Source: Kingdonia uniflora
Taxonomy: Eukaryota > Streptophyta > Magnoliopsida > Ranunculales > Circaeasteraceae
Reading direction: 5' to 3'
Length of the DNA: 64,000 bases
Assembly (NCBI GenBank): GCA_014058105.1
Contig: JACGCM010000655.1
Span: 1,486,001-1,550,000 of the forward strand
Part shown: positions 56,642 through 64,000 of the stretch, one piece after another
Position numbering within the stretch: position 1 is the stretch's first letter
Layout: each line of letters begins with the position of its first letter
Program-made: the position numbers and the translations under genes
The notes under the pieces: generated by a model
Database searches by the model: none
What the model saw: only the letters and a program-made list of their open reading frames with translations
Told to the model about the DNA's origin: nothing

Positions 56642-57696
56642 AATGAAGCGAAACCTAAGACTCTGCTTTTTATTTTGCTGGGTCTTTATGAAGCACGAAT
56701 ACGGTCTGGCTGCTTGGGGGAAGAAAAGGACCTTTTTTGCGCGTACGCAAGTTCCGGGCACGTGCCTTTTTTTTCAAGCTCCAGTAGGGTATGGCGCGGC
56801 GGAGTAGGTAGCCGAAGGTTTCAAGTAGCTCAGAGCCGTAGTTTAGGATCCTAGCTAGAAGAAAAGGTAGCTTTCTAAACTACTAGAACCATCTAGGTAG
56901 GATCCTAAACTACGTGCTAAAGCCGGATTAAAGAAAAGAGTTAGCGTCTATGTATATAGAAGGGTTTAAAAGACCCCTACACGCACTGATTCAACCACGA
57001 CTCGTACTACTGTTGGTTAAAGAGGACTGAAATCGTATCCACTCGACTCTTCTCTAACGGAAAGGACAGAAAGCCTTTTATACGCGTAAGTAGCCACTAT
57101 CGGTGCAATAAGAACTGGACAGAAGAAGTCGTGATGCAGTAGGCCTTTAAGCACCACCAGGCTATCGTAGCGCGTAGAATAGCCGAAGCAAGACGAGGCT
57201 CGTGACTAAGAAGGAGAGGTGCGTGCTAGGCTGGGTCTTGAAGATAGTGAAGCTCTAAAGGTTCTGTAGTTGAGATTGACGAACTTGCGTACGGTGAGCG
57301 ATGCAAGTAATCGGTCTGATCATCTATAGCTTGCAGGTCCTTTAAAAAGAGGCCTACCCACCATCTCTTGTTAGGGACGGAAGTGCACCAAAGAAAAGGA
57401 GTATAATGACTCATCTGTGAGTCATTTCCAAGGAGGATCCTAGGTAGAAGATAGTCGCCATAACGAAGATCAAAGTGAGAAGCATATAGGCTCGGCAGGA
57501 GTGAAAGGCTGGAGAATGACTAGGCAAAAGAGGAATCTCTCAACCTTTAGGCCTCGCTCCAAAAAAGCCGTAGAGAAAAGGTGAAGACCGTGCCGCAATG
57601 GTGTAGCGTAGTTTTAGAGAGCACTTTCTAGGTTCTTGGATGCGCTACTCGTCCTATGATAGAGAAGCGATAGGCTCTGCCATGACCTAGGGCCAA

Positions 57697-57724
57697 AGAT
57701 AGGTTGCATAAGATAGGTTGCATA
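57697..57724. repeat. 14-bp tandem duplication AGATAGGTTGCATA
   Basis: Two perfect copies, 57697-57710 and 57711-57724. Confidence 0.93.
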
Positions 57725-57828
57725 AGAGATAGGGTGGTCTACGTGCTAGGCTTTTTTTTCTACCGGTCCTATTCACCGTACGCAAGTTTCCAACGACGCT
57801 CTTTTCCTTATTGCCGCTTTTCTTTCAT

Positions 57829-57920
57829 AGCTGACACAGCCTTTTCCCCCCCTTTTTGCTTACACATCTTGCTGACACATCTGCTTCTCTACCGCTTTTC
57901 TTTCATAGCTGACCAGCCTT
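57829..57920. repeat. ~28-bp direct repeat pair
   Basis: CCGCTTTTCTTTCATAGCTG(AC) then (AC)AGCCTTTCC-like ends; between the copies GCTGACACATCT-type words also repeat. Confidence 0.85.
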
Positions 57921-58702
57921 TCCTCCTTTTCTATAAGTGTCGTAGAGGTCCTACTTCATAGTTTGGCCTACTCTCCTATGTGCCTCCCCTCTCGGGCTGG
58001 AATTGCACTACTGTCGTCTTGCGGCTTCAGCTGATAGGCCTTTAAAGCCATCTATATGCTTCTTGCTATGCTACTTGAGTGCTCACCCCTCTCTGGCTTA
58101 TCCTGCCCTTCTGATCTCTCATCCGAAAGCTCACTTCACTCACCAACGGAAGTGGCCGAAACTTCTTTCATTTGTCTTTTTCTTGCAGACAGTCTTCACA
58201 GAAGGGATCAGGCATGGATTGGTTGAGTTTAGACGTGGTTGAGCTCAATAGAAGACTAGGACACTACCTTTTTTTTTAGCTTCAACCTGTTGATCTACGT
58301 ATGCAAGATAACTTCTTCCTATGCTATGTGGATGCGCCTCCAAACTACAACTACTGCTTTCAGCCTTCTTTTAAACTGACACCGATAGGGCCCTGCTCTC
58401 GCCTCTGATCTAACGATTAACAGACTTAGGTCATCTCTTTCTTTGCTGGTTAGGCTCCTAGGACTTGCTTTCCTAAACTACTCTTATGAGTCTGTTCTGT
58501 TAGCGATGGCTAGCATAGCGGTAGTTTGGAGATCTCTCTGTCATTCCGAAGTCGCCCAGGATCAAAAGTTCTTACTCACTACTCTTTCTCTTTTTTTGCT
58601 AGGCTGCTGAAACTTGCGTACGGGGAAAAAAGGTAGCCGAGTGATAACGAAGGTAGTATAGCGTAGTCTAGTCAAAGAAGGGGCGCGGTAGTTTAGAAAA
58701 CT

Positions 58703-58761
58703 GTCTTTCTAAACTACGCTAGGTGCTTTCTAAACTACGCTGGTAGTGGGTTTGTCTATCT
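58703..58761. repeat. Two-unit version of the 50.2-kb repeat
   Basis: TCTTTCTAAACTACGCTAGG then TGCTTTCTAAACTACGCTGG and TAGTGGGTTTGT. Copy number differs from 50191-50251 (two vs three), so unit number has changed since the block was copied. Confidence 0.92.
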
Positions 58762-59310
58762 AGTCATGAGGAGTGGGCAGCGGAAGTCAACCAACCCCCT
58801 TCTTGAGCTATAGTTTCCGGCTTGGCACAGTAGAAAACTAGCGGTGGCACTGTTTGGTAAGTGGTTAAGGGATGGAAGTTCTCTCTTTAACCAGCACGAG
58901 ACAGAGATGGCTTTTAAAAGGCTCCGGCTCAAAGCGGTGTTTTTTAAACTGCGTTGCTTGTCTTTACTCTTTCGACGTAATGTCTATTTTACTCGCGTAC
59001 GGGGATCTTTCTTTGCGCACAGCATCGCCCAGGTAGAGACTTGTTCTTTAAGACACTTTAGACAACACGCGCACTGTTTAAAAAAAAACACAGGATTTAG
59101 CCTATGCGCGGGATATCAACCAATGCTTTTTCCTGGCTTTCAACCACTGCTTTTTCTGGCCCACTCCTCTTGGTGGAAAAGACTGGGCTTATTCTCGGAT
59201 GACATGCACTCAACTCAACGCTTATTTCTTTTTAGCAACATAGCTCCGTCCCTCTCTTTTGAAACTCCGGGGCTAGCTCTAAAACACAGGATCCTTGGTT
59301 CCACCTTCTC

Positions 59311-59400
59311 CGTACGCAAGTTACTCTTTTCTTTAATCTGGTTTTTACGTACGCAAGTTTCACCGTACGCAAGTCCTTTCCACCTTCTTCGTACGCAAGT
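59311..59400 (-). repeat. Cluster of four minus-strand M1 copies
   Basis: Starts at 59311, 59348, 59364 and 59390, the highest local M1 density. They encode the repeated RTQV/YAS-like residues at the end of the chance 191-codon frame. Confidence 0.93.
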
Positions 59401-61189
59401 TCTGCTTTTCTTTCATTAGGATTTTACTTGAACCTCCTAGCTTTTCTTTCTCTCCTCTTTTTGTTGCAAAGAAGAACTTGACGCAAGTAGCACCAAGGAA
59501 GTAGTTAGAGGGCCGACCAAGACATAGATTAGGCAGTGCCTAGGATCCTTGGACTTTATTCTTTCTCCAACTATTTTCCGAAGAAGTGCCTAGGATCCTT
59601 AACTACGGGCCAGCTCTCAGACTTTCTTTTTATGCCTTAGGTCCAAGCGCCTTTTACTTGCGTACGGTGATCCATAGACCGCCATCATAGAGCTCTTGCA
59701 TGAGTCCAGCTCGATATATGTGGAAAAGGGAAAGAGCGTTGAACTAGAAGTCTCTATTCGATAGGAGTAGTTAGAGACAGACTATAGGAGAAGGCCCACC
59801 CAACAGGCAGGATAGCCCCTAATCAAACTAGCCCTAACAGTTGAGGGAATAGGCGCTTTGGTCCAGTCTAGAATAGGATCCTAGGTCTGCGCCTTAACTA
59901 CGCCTCAGATTCTCTCTAGCTCCTTTTCCTAGTCCTCCGTAGGCTCTTTTCTCTCTTCTTTTCGCTTTATCTTTGCGTCCCAAGAAAAGGTCCTATTGGA
60001 CTTCATTCTCTCCCCTTCTTCTCCCAAAAGAGGAGGTCTTGGTCTGCTAAAGAAAGGTGCGCACTATGCAATTCAAGCGGGCTCAGCAGCAGGACAAAAA
60101 TTCGATGCATTCTTTTTTTTAGGTAGGCTTTGTCACAGGACTCTTTCTTTCTATCTATACGAGAAGCCCTTTTTTTTTCCGCTACGAAATTCCAAGTGAA
60201 TCCTCTCCTAAACTACAACTACATCTACCGCTTTCTATAGACTAGGTTCGTAGTTTAGGAGGTATGGCTAGGGTTTCAAGACAAAACTGGACCTCTTCGG
60301 TAGTTTAGGCTACTCACCTCGTCTCGTCGAAAATAGCTCTAGCTCCACAGCACACCCCGGCTACCTATAGACATTACCAGTCCTCATCTGACGACGCACA
60401 ACTATGGATGACGTTAGCATCTTTGCAGTAAGATCCTGCTTTTTTGTCAGTTTGATGATGGAAAATTGGTCAAAAGAAAAGACCTAGACGCTTTCCCACC
60501 GTCACGACCAAACTTGGCGTCATTGGAACGGCTAAAAAAACAGGTGGATGTGATGAAGCAAAGTATCCTCCAGGGTGAACGTGATCCTACGGGGAAATGC
60601 ACTTCTTTCTTGACTACCCTTGCGATAATCTTTTGCACTAGTTTCTTTTCTTTCTTGCTTTTATGATTAACGGAGTGTGTTGTAGCCGTACGCAAGTTTC
60701 AAGTATTAAAGAGTAGTTTGTAGTTTAGAGGTATTTTCTTCTAGCTTTTAGAAGGATCCTACCTAGGATCCTTGAGTGTGTTTTCTTTTTTAACAAAAGA
60801 GAGTTAAATAAGCTTTCTAAAAAAAAGGGGTGTGTTAGTGGAAGCTAAAGGAGGAATAGCTAGAGTTAGGTAGCCGAAGGTGTTTTCCAAAGCCATTAGC
60901 GATAGAAAAGTGAAATAAGAGTGAAAAGGTACAAAGGAGTACAGTAGTTTGTAGTTTGGAGCAGGGGTGCGGGTGAATCTTAGGGCCCCTTCACTAGCGC
61001 TTCTTAGGGGTCCTAAAGAATCTTCTTTCTTGCTGCTTTCTAAACTACGCTTGTTTTTTAACCCGTGCATTTGGCTTTCAAACTACGTGCTCCACTTCTA
61101 AACTACTTGAAACGCTTCTAAACTACAAAAAACTGGTAGCGTAGCAAGCATTAGCTCTTTTCCACTAACTACGTCTTTTAACTCACACT

Positions 61190-61229
61190 TGTAGTTGTAG
61201 TTGCTTTTTAAATACAACTACAACTAGTG
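61190..61229. repeat. Stem-loop family member, long arms
   Basis: TAGTTGTAGTTG (61192-61203), loop CTTTTTAAATA, CAACTACAACTA (61215-61226), then GTG. Perfect 12-bp stem. The loop and flanks match 40115-40149. Confidence 0.85.
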
Positions 61230-61868
61230 CCCTGCCTCGCTTGATAGCTCGTCGAAAATAGCGACTATGACTATATATAAACAATGCAGACCCACCCCAC
61301 TACGAAAGAATTGTTCAGCCAATTGCCCCACCAGCCCTAAACTAATAGCTTGGCGATTTAGCAACATTGTTCCTTAACTACGCGCTCTATCTCTAGCTCT
61401 AATGGCTCTTTCAGAGCCTATTCTAGTAGTTTAGAAAGCTACGTCTTTAACTCTTATTTAACTACGGCTACCTTCTTTCTAAACTACGCTTGGTGTAGGT
61501 CTTCGTAGTTTAGGATCCTTCTTTAACTACAATCAACGCTTTTTTTTACATGATAGACATTACGTGAGCACTACGAAAGCAAATTTTATCCTAGGGTGAA
61601 ACCAAGGACTTCCGAGGTAGGACAGACCATAGGTGAGGCCAAGAAAAGCCGGACAGGGCAGCCGTAGTTAAAGGCTTTTTTTTCAGCAAGAAAAGGAAGC
61701 ACCGAAAAATGACCCTATAGGCTACCACATCCTTTATTGGTATTTTTTTCAGCAAGAAGTAGTTGTAGTTTAGGAAGCTCCGTTCCTAGAAGCGTGGGTG
61801 AAAAGGCAAGATAAGCAGCTCACTTGCGTACGGTGGAACCAATTAGAGCTAGCGATAGAAAAGCGTGG

Positions 61869-61906
61869 TTGAGCGTACGCAAGTTGCGCAACTTGCGTAC
61901 GCTCAA
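61869..61906. repeat. 38-bp perfect palindrome of two opposed M1
   Basis: Half-site TTGAGCGTACGCAAGTTGC (61869-61887) followed immediately by its reverse complement (61888-61906), no loop. It contains M1 on the minus strand at 61874 and plus strand at 61891. A single half with GAGCGTACGCAAGTTGCGC is at 47821-47839 and the other half (ACTTGCGTACGCTCAAAGG) at 29357. Confidence 0.95.
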
Positions 61907-62287
61907 AGGCGTGAGCAGGAGGATCCTTATGAACGCAGCGTAGTTTAGAAATCCGAGAATTTTATAAGATGGGATGATAGAGAATGGCTAGGCAGCAAAT
62001 TCACTGTTTAGTAGTTTAGAAGTCACTCGCTAGCTCTTCTCACATACGGGTTTTTAAAGAGGAAGTCTAAGTGGCCTAGTGACATAAAGTGATGATACGA
62101 ACCTTTGAAGAGCTCCTAAACTACGCTCGCTCGCCTATGCTTTTCTTCTGTTCCACCTTCGGTTGCGCTCGCCAGTAGTTTAGAAAGCTGACGCTTGCCC
62201 TTTGAAACTCTAGAGCTAGCGCTTTAAAAGGGTTAGGTATGTGTTGCCAATTTTCCATCATCAGCTACTCAAAAACGCAAACGCAGA

Positions 62288-62323
62288 GGATCCTAAACTA
62301 CAGTAGCCACTGAAGTAGGAGCC
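62288..62323 (-). repeat. 36-bp dispersed inverted repeat, arm B
   Basis: Exact reverse complement of 7213-7248, with M4 and M2 at its left end. Confidence 0.93.
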
Positions 62324-63117
62324 ATTTTTTAACAAAAGAGAGTTCAAAAAAAAGGAATAAAGAAAAGATGAAAGAAAAGTGCTGGTGGAAAGCATTTGGA
62401 AGTGACTCGTGGCTTTGGTCCTTAGCTTGAAGAAGAGGGCAAAATATAGATCATGAAGACAAGAGCAGGGGGAAAAGGCATGGACAAAGAGAGCCCCAAG
62501 CGGTCCCTAAACTACTCTTACAGGCCAAGCTGCCATTCAGCGCTACGGAACCTTTTTCTCTCTTCTCGCTGAGACGGCTATTATAGATCCGGAAGATGCT
62601 CTCTTTTCCTTCGTTTTCTTTTCTCTGACGCTTGTTTTTTTTAGACCGCACTGAAAGGTCTTCTATCTGGCATCAGCTATAGAGAACTTATTCTTTTCCG
62701 CCGTCAGTCTATCCCCATGCTTTTTAAAGCGCCAAAGCTTTCTCCGCTATCAGGCTTCCTTCTAGTTCCCTGAGGCTCTATACTCCGCCAAGAAAAACTG
62801 GGCGCGCACTGAACTCACTCTATTATCATAGTAGCCGATTCCTCGGCAGTAGATTCCTCGGTAGCTTCTGTTCTCAGTCCTCGTGCGTATGAGTCCTACG
62901 TTGCCTTCTCGCTCGACTCTGATCTCTATCTTGGATAGGCGAAGTATAAATGGATAGGTAGCGTAGCAAGTCTTCACTTGGCTTCCTAAACTACTCTAGT
63001 CTGAGCTTCATCTTTTTCTTGTTTGTCTGGATCTTCTTATCTTCGCTTGACTTGGCGACTCTATGGCTGGCTAACCTAGCTTTGATGCTTCTAAGTGGTT
63101 TAGAAAGCTACCTTCCT

Positions 63118-63164
63118 GCTTTAAATAGAAGACCAACTCTACTCCTTGGTCTTCTATTTAAAGC
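63118..63164. repeat. Perfect 19-bp-arm hairpin, 9-nt loop
   Basis: GCTTTAAATAGAAGACCAA (63118-63136) and its exact reverse complement (63146-63164), loop CTCTACTCC. No T-tract follows and no gene precedes, so I do not call a terminator. Confidence 0.94.
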
Positions 63165-64000
63165 TTCCCAGCCCCGATTGCACTCATCCTTCAGACGAAG
63201 AGAGAGACCAGATCCCATAAGCAAAGATGGTTGGTCTGATTCAGAGCGCTAGTTTAGTCCTGAGATGAGACCCAAGCAAAACTCCTCTTTCTTCGCGGAG
63301 CCATCAGCCTTCTAAACTACCTTCATAATGCACCTCTCAAAAAACGAGTCTAGATAAGTTAGCGGCTTGGCCTTCCTTTCCTTGGTATGAGTAAGGACTG
63401 AAAGAACGCAAAGAGATGATCCACTACTCTTCTCTCAAAGACCCGAGTAGTTTAGCGGTCGATCTGGCTATGAGAGAAAGCACTGACACCTAACACCTAA
63501 ACTACTAGGCTCTCTGATGTGGGTTCGCAGTGTCGTTATAGGAGTTATGGCTTTGACCAAGCACCCTTCTTTATTGATAGCTCCTTAGCTAGAATCAAAG
63601 ACCTTCTTTCTTGATAGCTCCAAAGAATGGCGGGGTAGGCAAATGTTCTTAACTCGCTTGACTTGCTTGTGGGTCATTCTCAACTGAAACGCACTGGACT
63701 TGCTTGACTGAATGAACTGGACTGAAACGCACAGGACTTGCTTGTAAGATCTAAGCCAAGAAGGTTGATAGACCAGAAACTAACTGATCCTATGCGTCTT
63801 TTCTCTTTGGCGTCTTTTCTCTTTGCCTCATAACCTATGCGTCTTCTATGCTTCTGACTAAGAGATCCTATGGGTCCTACTGCTCTCAGCCTCGCTTCAA
63901 ATGTTTGGCTCCATCTTTGCTATACCTCAAGTGGAGCAGTTTAGAGCTGGACTTGAACTACTCAAAAAGAGCATAGCTTAGAGAGGCCTACCCGTATTGG

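Larger units (their letters stand above)
54171..58600. other. Gene-less repeat mosaic
   Basis: No recognisable gene. Holds a 15-bp-arm inverted repeat (54611-54710), a 22-bp palindrome made of two M4 cores (55557-55578), a (CTACAA) run (56228-56263), a ~45-bp dispersed pair within 56467-56641 and short tandem pairs at 54909-54959, 57697-57724 and 57829-57924. The 149-codon frame at 56405-56854 starts in M1 and spans that internal duplication. Confidence 0.75.
513..61555. repeat. M3 family: GTAATGTCTAT / GTAATGTATAT modules
   Basis: About 40 copies by eye, in two subtypes. CGTAATGTATATTTTT occurs near 514, 19740, 23776, 29334, 30041, 30499 and 52003 (inverted near 5892, 5972, 5992, 34570, 34681 and 53076). 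GGTAATGTCTATAGAAGG or close forms occur near 9887, 19783, 19833, 24219, 44685, 48117, 52133, 47262 and 47577 (inverted near 26988, 40445, 60369 and 61545). Degenerate copies such as GTAATGTCCATA lie near 42367 and 51004. The subtypes keep different 3' extensions, which suggests separate source copies. I see no gene downstream that would make them promoters. Confidence 0.85.
48..61901. repeat. M1 family: dispersed 11-bp repeat ACTTGCGTACG
   Basis: Start positions of exact copies found by eye. Plus strand: 48, 649, 941, 2650, 3376, 3414, 5920, 6021, 6063, 6098, 7484, 7627, 7730, 9347, 9372, 9408, 10226, 11903, 12399, 12716, 14229, 15081, 15105, 15777, 15874, 15957, 19623, 19690, 19728, 22079, 22594, 24963, 25026, 25215, 25605, 25688, 26013, 26247, 26601, 26843, 27742, 29357, 29722, 29755, 30203, 30275, 30685, 30748, 33061, 33993, 36302, 37426, 38070, 38131, 39344, 39652, 42511, 42536, 43588, 44021, 44752, 44802, 45079, 45185, 47611, 47760, 47946, 48213, 48589, 51526, 53354, 55331, 55455, 56403, 57283, 58612, 59656, 61822, 61891. 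Minus strand: 588, 3909, 4180, 4697, 6641, 10587, 11041, 15980, 20998, 23712, 23910, 27311, 28319, 28625, 31506, 31591, 32345, 35010, 37059, 37221, 37664, 39072, 40019, 41148, 41585, 41922, 42243, 43243, 43538, 44554, 47504, 47823, 48256, 48297, 48827, 49324, 49831, 50082, 51884, 51962, 52236, 52329, 54564, 55188, 56742, 57777, 59311, 59348, 59364, 59390, 60687, 61874. Two 3' contexts dominate: NNGA, and TTTAAAAGGG (the latter often preceded by CCGG). The core CGTACG is palindromic. No function is known to me. Confidence 0.97.
549..62293. repeat. M4 family: GGATCC-centred palindromic module (AAGGATCCTT)
   Basis: About 93 GGATCC cores by eye, where about 16 are expected at random in 64 kb. Most are AGGATCCT or AAGGATCCTT. 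Approximate positions: 549, 1152, 1674, 5440, 7089, 7247, 7565, 8141, 8230, 8806, 9286, 9867, 10548, 10712, 12587, 13565, 13708, 16493, 17262, 18053, 18065, 18498, 18685, 20521, 21151, 21578, 21638, 22512, 22633, 22673, 23959, 24200, 24245, 24625, 26108, 27038, 28724, 29788, 30462, 30702, 30881, 31271, 31439, 31807, 32444, 33271, 34213, 34263, 35391, 35513, 35767, 35945, 36770, 37465, 38987, 40061, 40549, 41175, 41696, 42037, 42383, 42624, 43790, 43907, 45217, 45301, 45351, 46429, 47710, 47722, 47908, 48176, 48709, 49389, 50405, 50509, 50911, 51615, 54173, 55560, 55571, 56847, 56900, 57435, 59289, 59543, 59593, 59876, 60756, 60769, 61515, 61922, 62289. The commonest neighbours are TAGTTTA on the left and TGCT on the right. 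Confidence 0.93.
540..63488. repeat. M2 family: GTAGTTTAG / CTAAACTAC modules
   Basis: This is the most frequent module in the window, in both orientations. I did not count it exactly. Forms include GTAGTTTAGGATCCT (fused to M4), GTAGTTTAGAGC, GTAGTTGTAGTTTAG, GTAGTTTGGAG and GTAGTTTGTAGTTTGG, with complements such as TCCTAAACTAC and CTAAACTACAACTAC. The TTG-containing form arises by small internal duplication; at 56228-56263 this expands into a (CTACAA) tandem run. Opposed copies create hairpins at 1580-1637, 6160-6214 and 32716-32774. One copy at 44576-44587 is flanked by a 4-bp direct repeat (see findings). Confidence 0.95.
58601..64000. other. Gene-less repeat mosaic, right end
   Basis: Contains the longest open frame of the window (58844-59419, 191 codons), which ends in a cluster of four minus-strand M1 copies (59311-59400). 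The 38-bp palindrome lies at 61869-61906 and the 19-bp-arm hairpin at 63118-63164. After 61901 no M1 occurs, although M2 persists. The frame at 60466-60666 lies in a module-poor patch but is unrecognised. Confidence 0.75.

Noticed and set aside
56405..56854. 149-codon frame on the plus strand
   Set aside because: Begins inside M1 and its repeated residues come from a DNA duplication. No family resemblance.
58844..59419. Longest open frame (191 codons, plus)
   Set aside because: No recognisable domain. It contains an M3 copy and ends in four M1 copies that are open in every frame, so chance plus repeat content explains it.
60466..60666. 66-codon frame with a charged start and hydrophobic end
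   Set aside because: Looks like a coil plus membrane segment but begins in the GATGATGGAAAA module and matches no organelle gene I know.
513..61555. M3 (GTAATGTCTATAG) as organelle promoters
   Set aside because: There are about 40 copies in both orientations with no gene downstream; they behave like dispersed repeats.
48..61901. CRISPR-like interpretation of the 11-bp repeats
   Set aside because: Spacing is irregular, copies occur in both orientations, the unit is far too short and no cas gene is present.
63118..63164. Hairpin as a transcription terminator
   Set aside because: No T-tract follows and no gene precedes. The same format recurs at other gene-less places.

Overview
I recognise no intact protein gene, rRNA or functional tRNA in these 64 kb. 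The longest open frame is 191 codons. The better frames are largely assembled from short repeats that read through in any frame, so I report no CDS. The window looks like intergenic DNA of a very large, gene-poor plant-type organelle genome. A vascular-plant mitochondrion with a multi-megabase or otherwise hugely expanded genome (some gymnosperms, for instance) is my best guess. That rests on the moderate base composition, the absence of genes, the short dispersed repeats and a decayed tRNA-Cys-like relic. No diagnostic gene confirms it, and I cannot name a species.

The sequence is built from a small vocabulary of short modules (my labels). M1 is ACTTGCGTACG, about 131 exact copies by eye (79 on +, 52 on -), against about 0.03 expected by chance for an 11-mer. 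M2 is GTAGTTTAG, often fused to M4 as GTAGTTTAGGATCCT. M3 is GTAATGTCTAT or GTAATGTATAT, about 40 copies. M4 is the palindrome AAGGATCCTT, seen as about 93 GGATCC cores against about 16 expected. Minor modules include GTGTGTTTGTGTTTTAGAG, CTTTTAAAAG, TTCCATCATC, GTTGCTAAAGC and AAAGAAAAGAG. The modules recur in both orientations, in shuffled order and nested in one another. Longer repeats of 28-72 bp are composites of them.

Three further kinds of structure sit on this background. (1) About forty local tandem duplications of 14-97 bp, mostly two copies, occur from one end to the other. (2) Perfect or near-perfect hairpins and palindromes occur at 1580-1637, 12876-12914, 12991-13020, 47999-48050, 54611-54710, 55557-55578, 61869-61906 and 63118-63164, with a 47-bp inverted pair at 27098/27687. 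(3) Dispersed direct or inverted pairs link distant points: 24994/43556, 7213/62288, 50189/58702, 9841/24174/32417.

Layout: 1-16 kb is dense in modules and tandem pairs. 16.0-17.7 kb is a module-poor island. 17.7-24.9 kb is moderate. 24.9-31 kb is a run of plus-oriented M1. 31-45 kb is mixed, with minisatellites at 41.3 and 44.5 kb. 45.2 kb holds the tRNA-Cys relic. 47.2-48.8 kb is the densest module hub. 53.4-54.2 kb is a second module-poor island. 54.2-61.9 kb is mixed, and the last 2 kb has no M1.

The most interesting observation is at 44572-44591. A 12-bp M2 unit sits inside a sequence found uninterrupted at 28.3, 32.3 and 60.7 kb, and it is flanked by a 4-bp ATTA duplication. That is what insertion of a tiny mobile unit with target-site duplication would look like. 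All counts are by eye.
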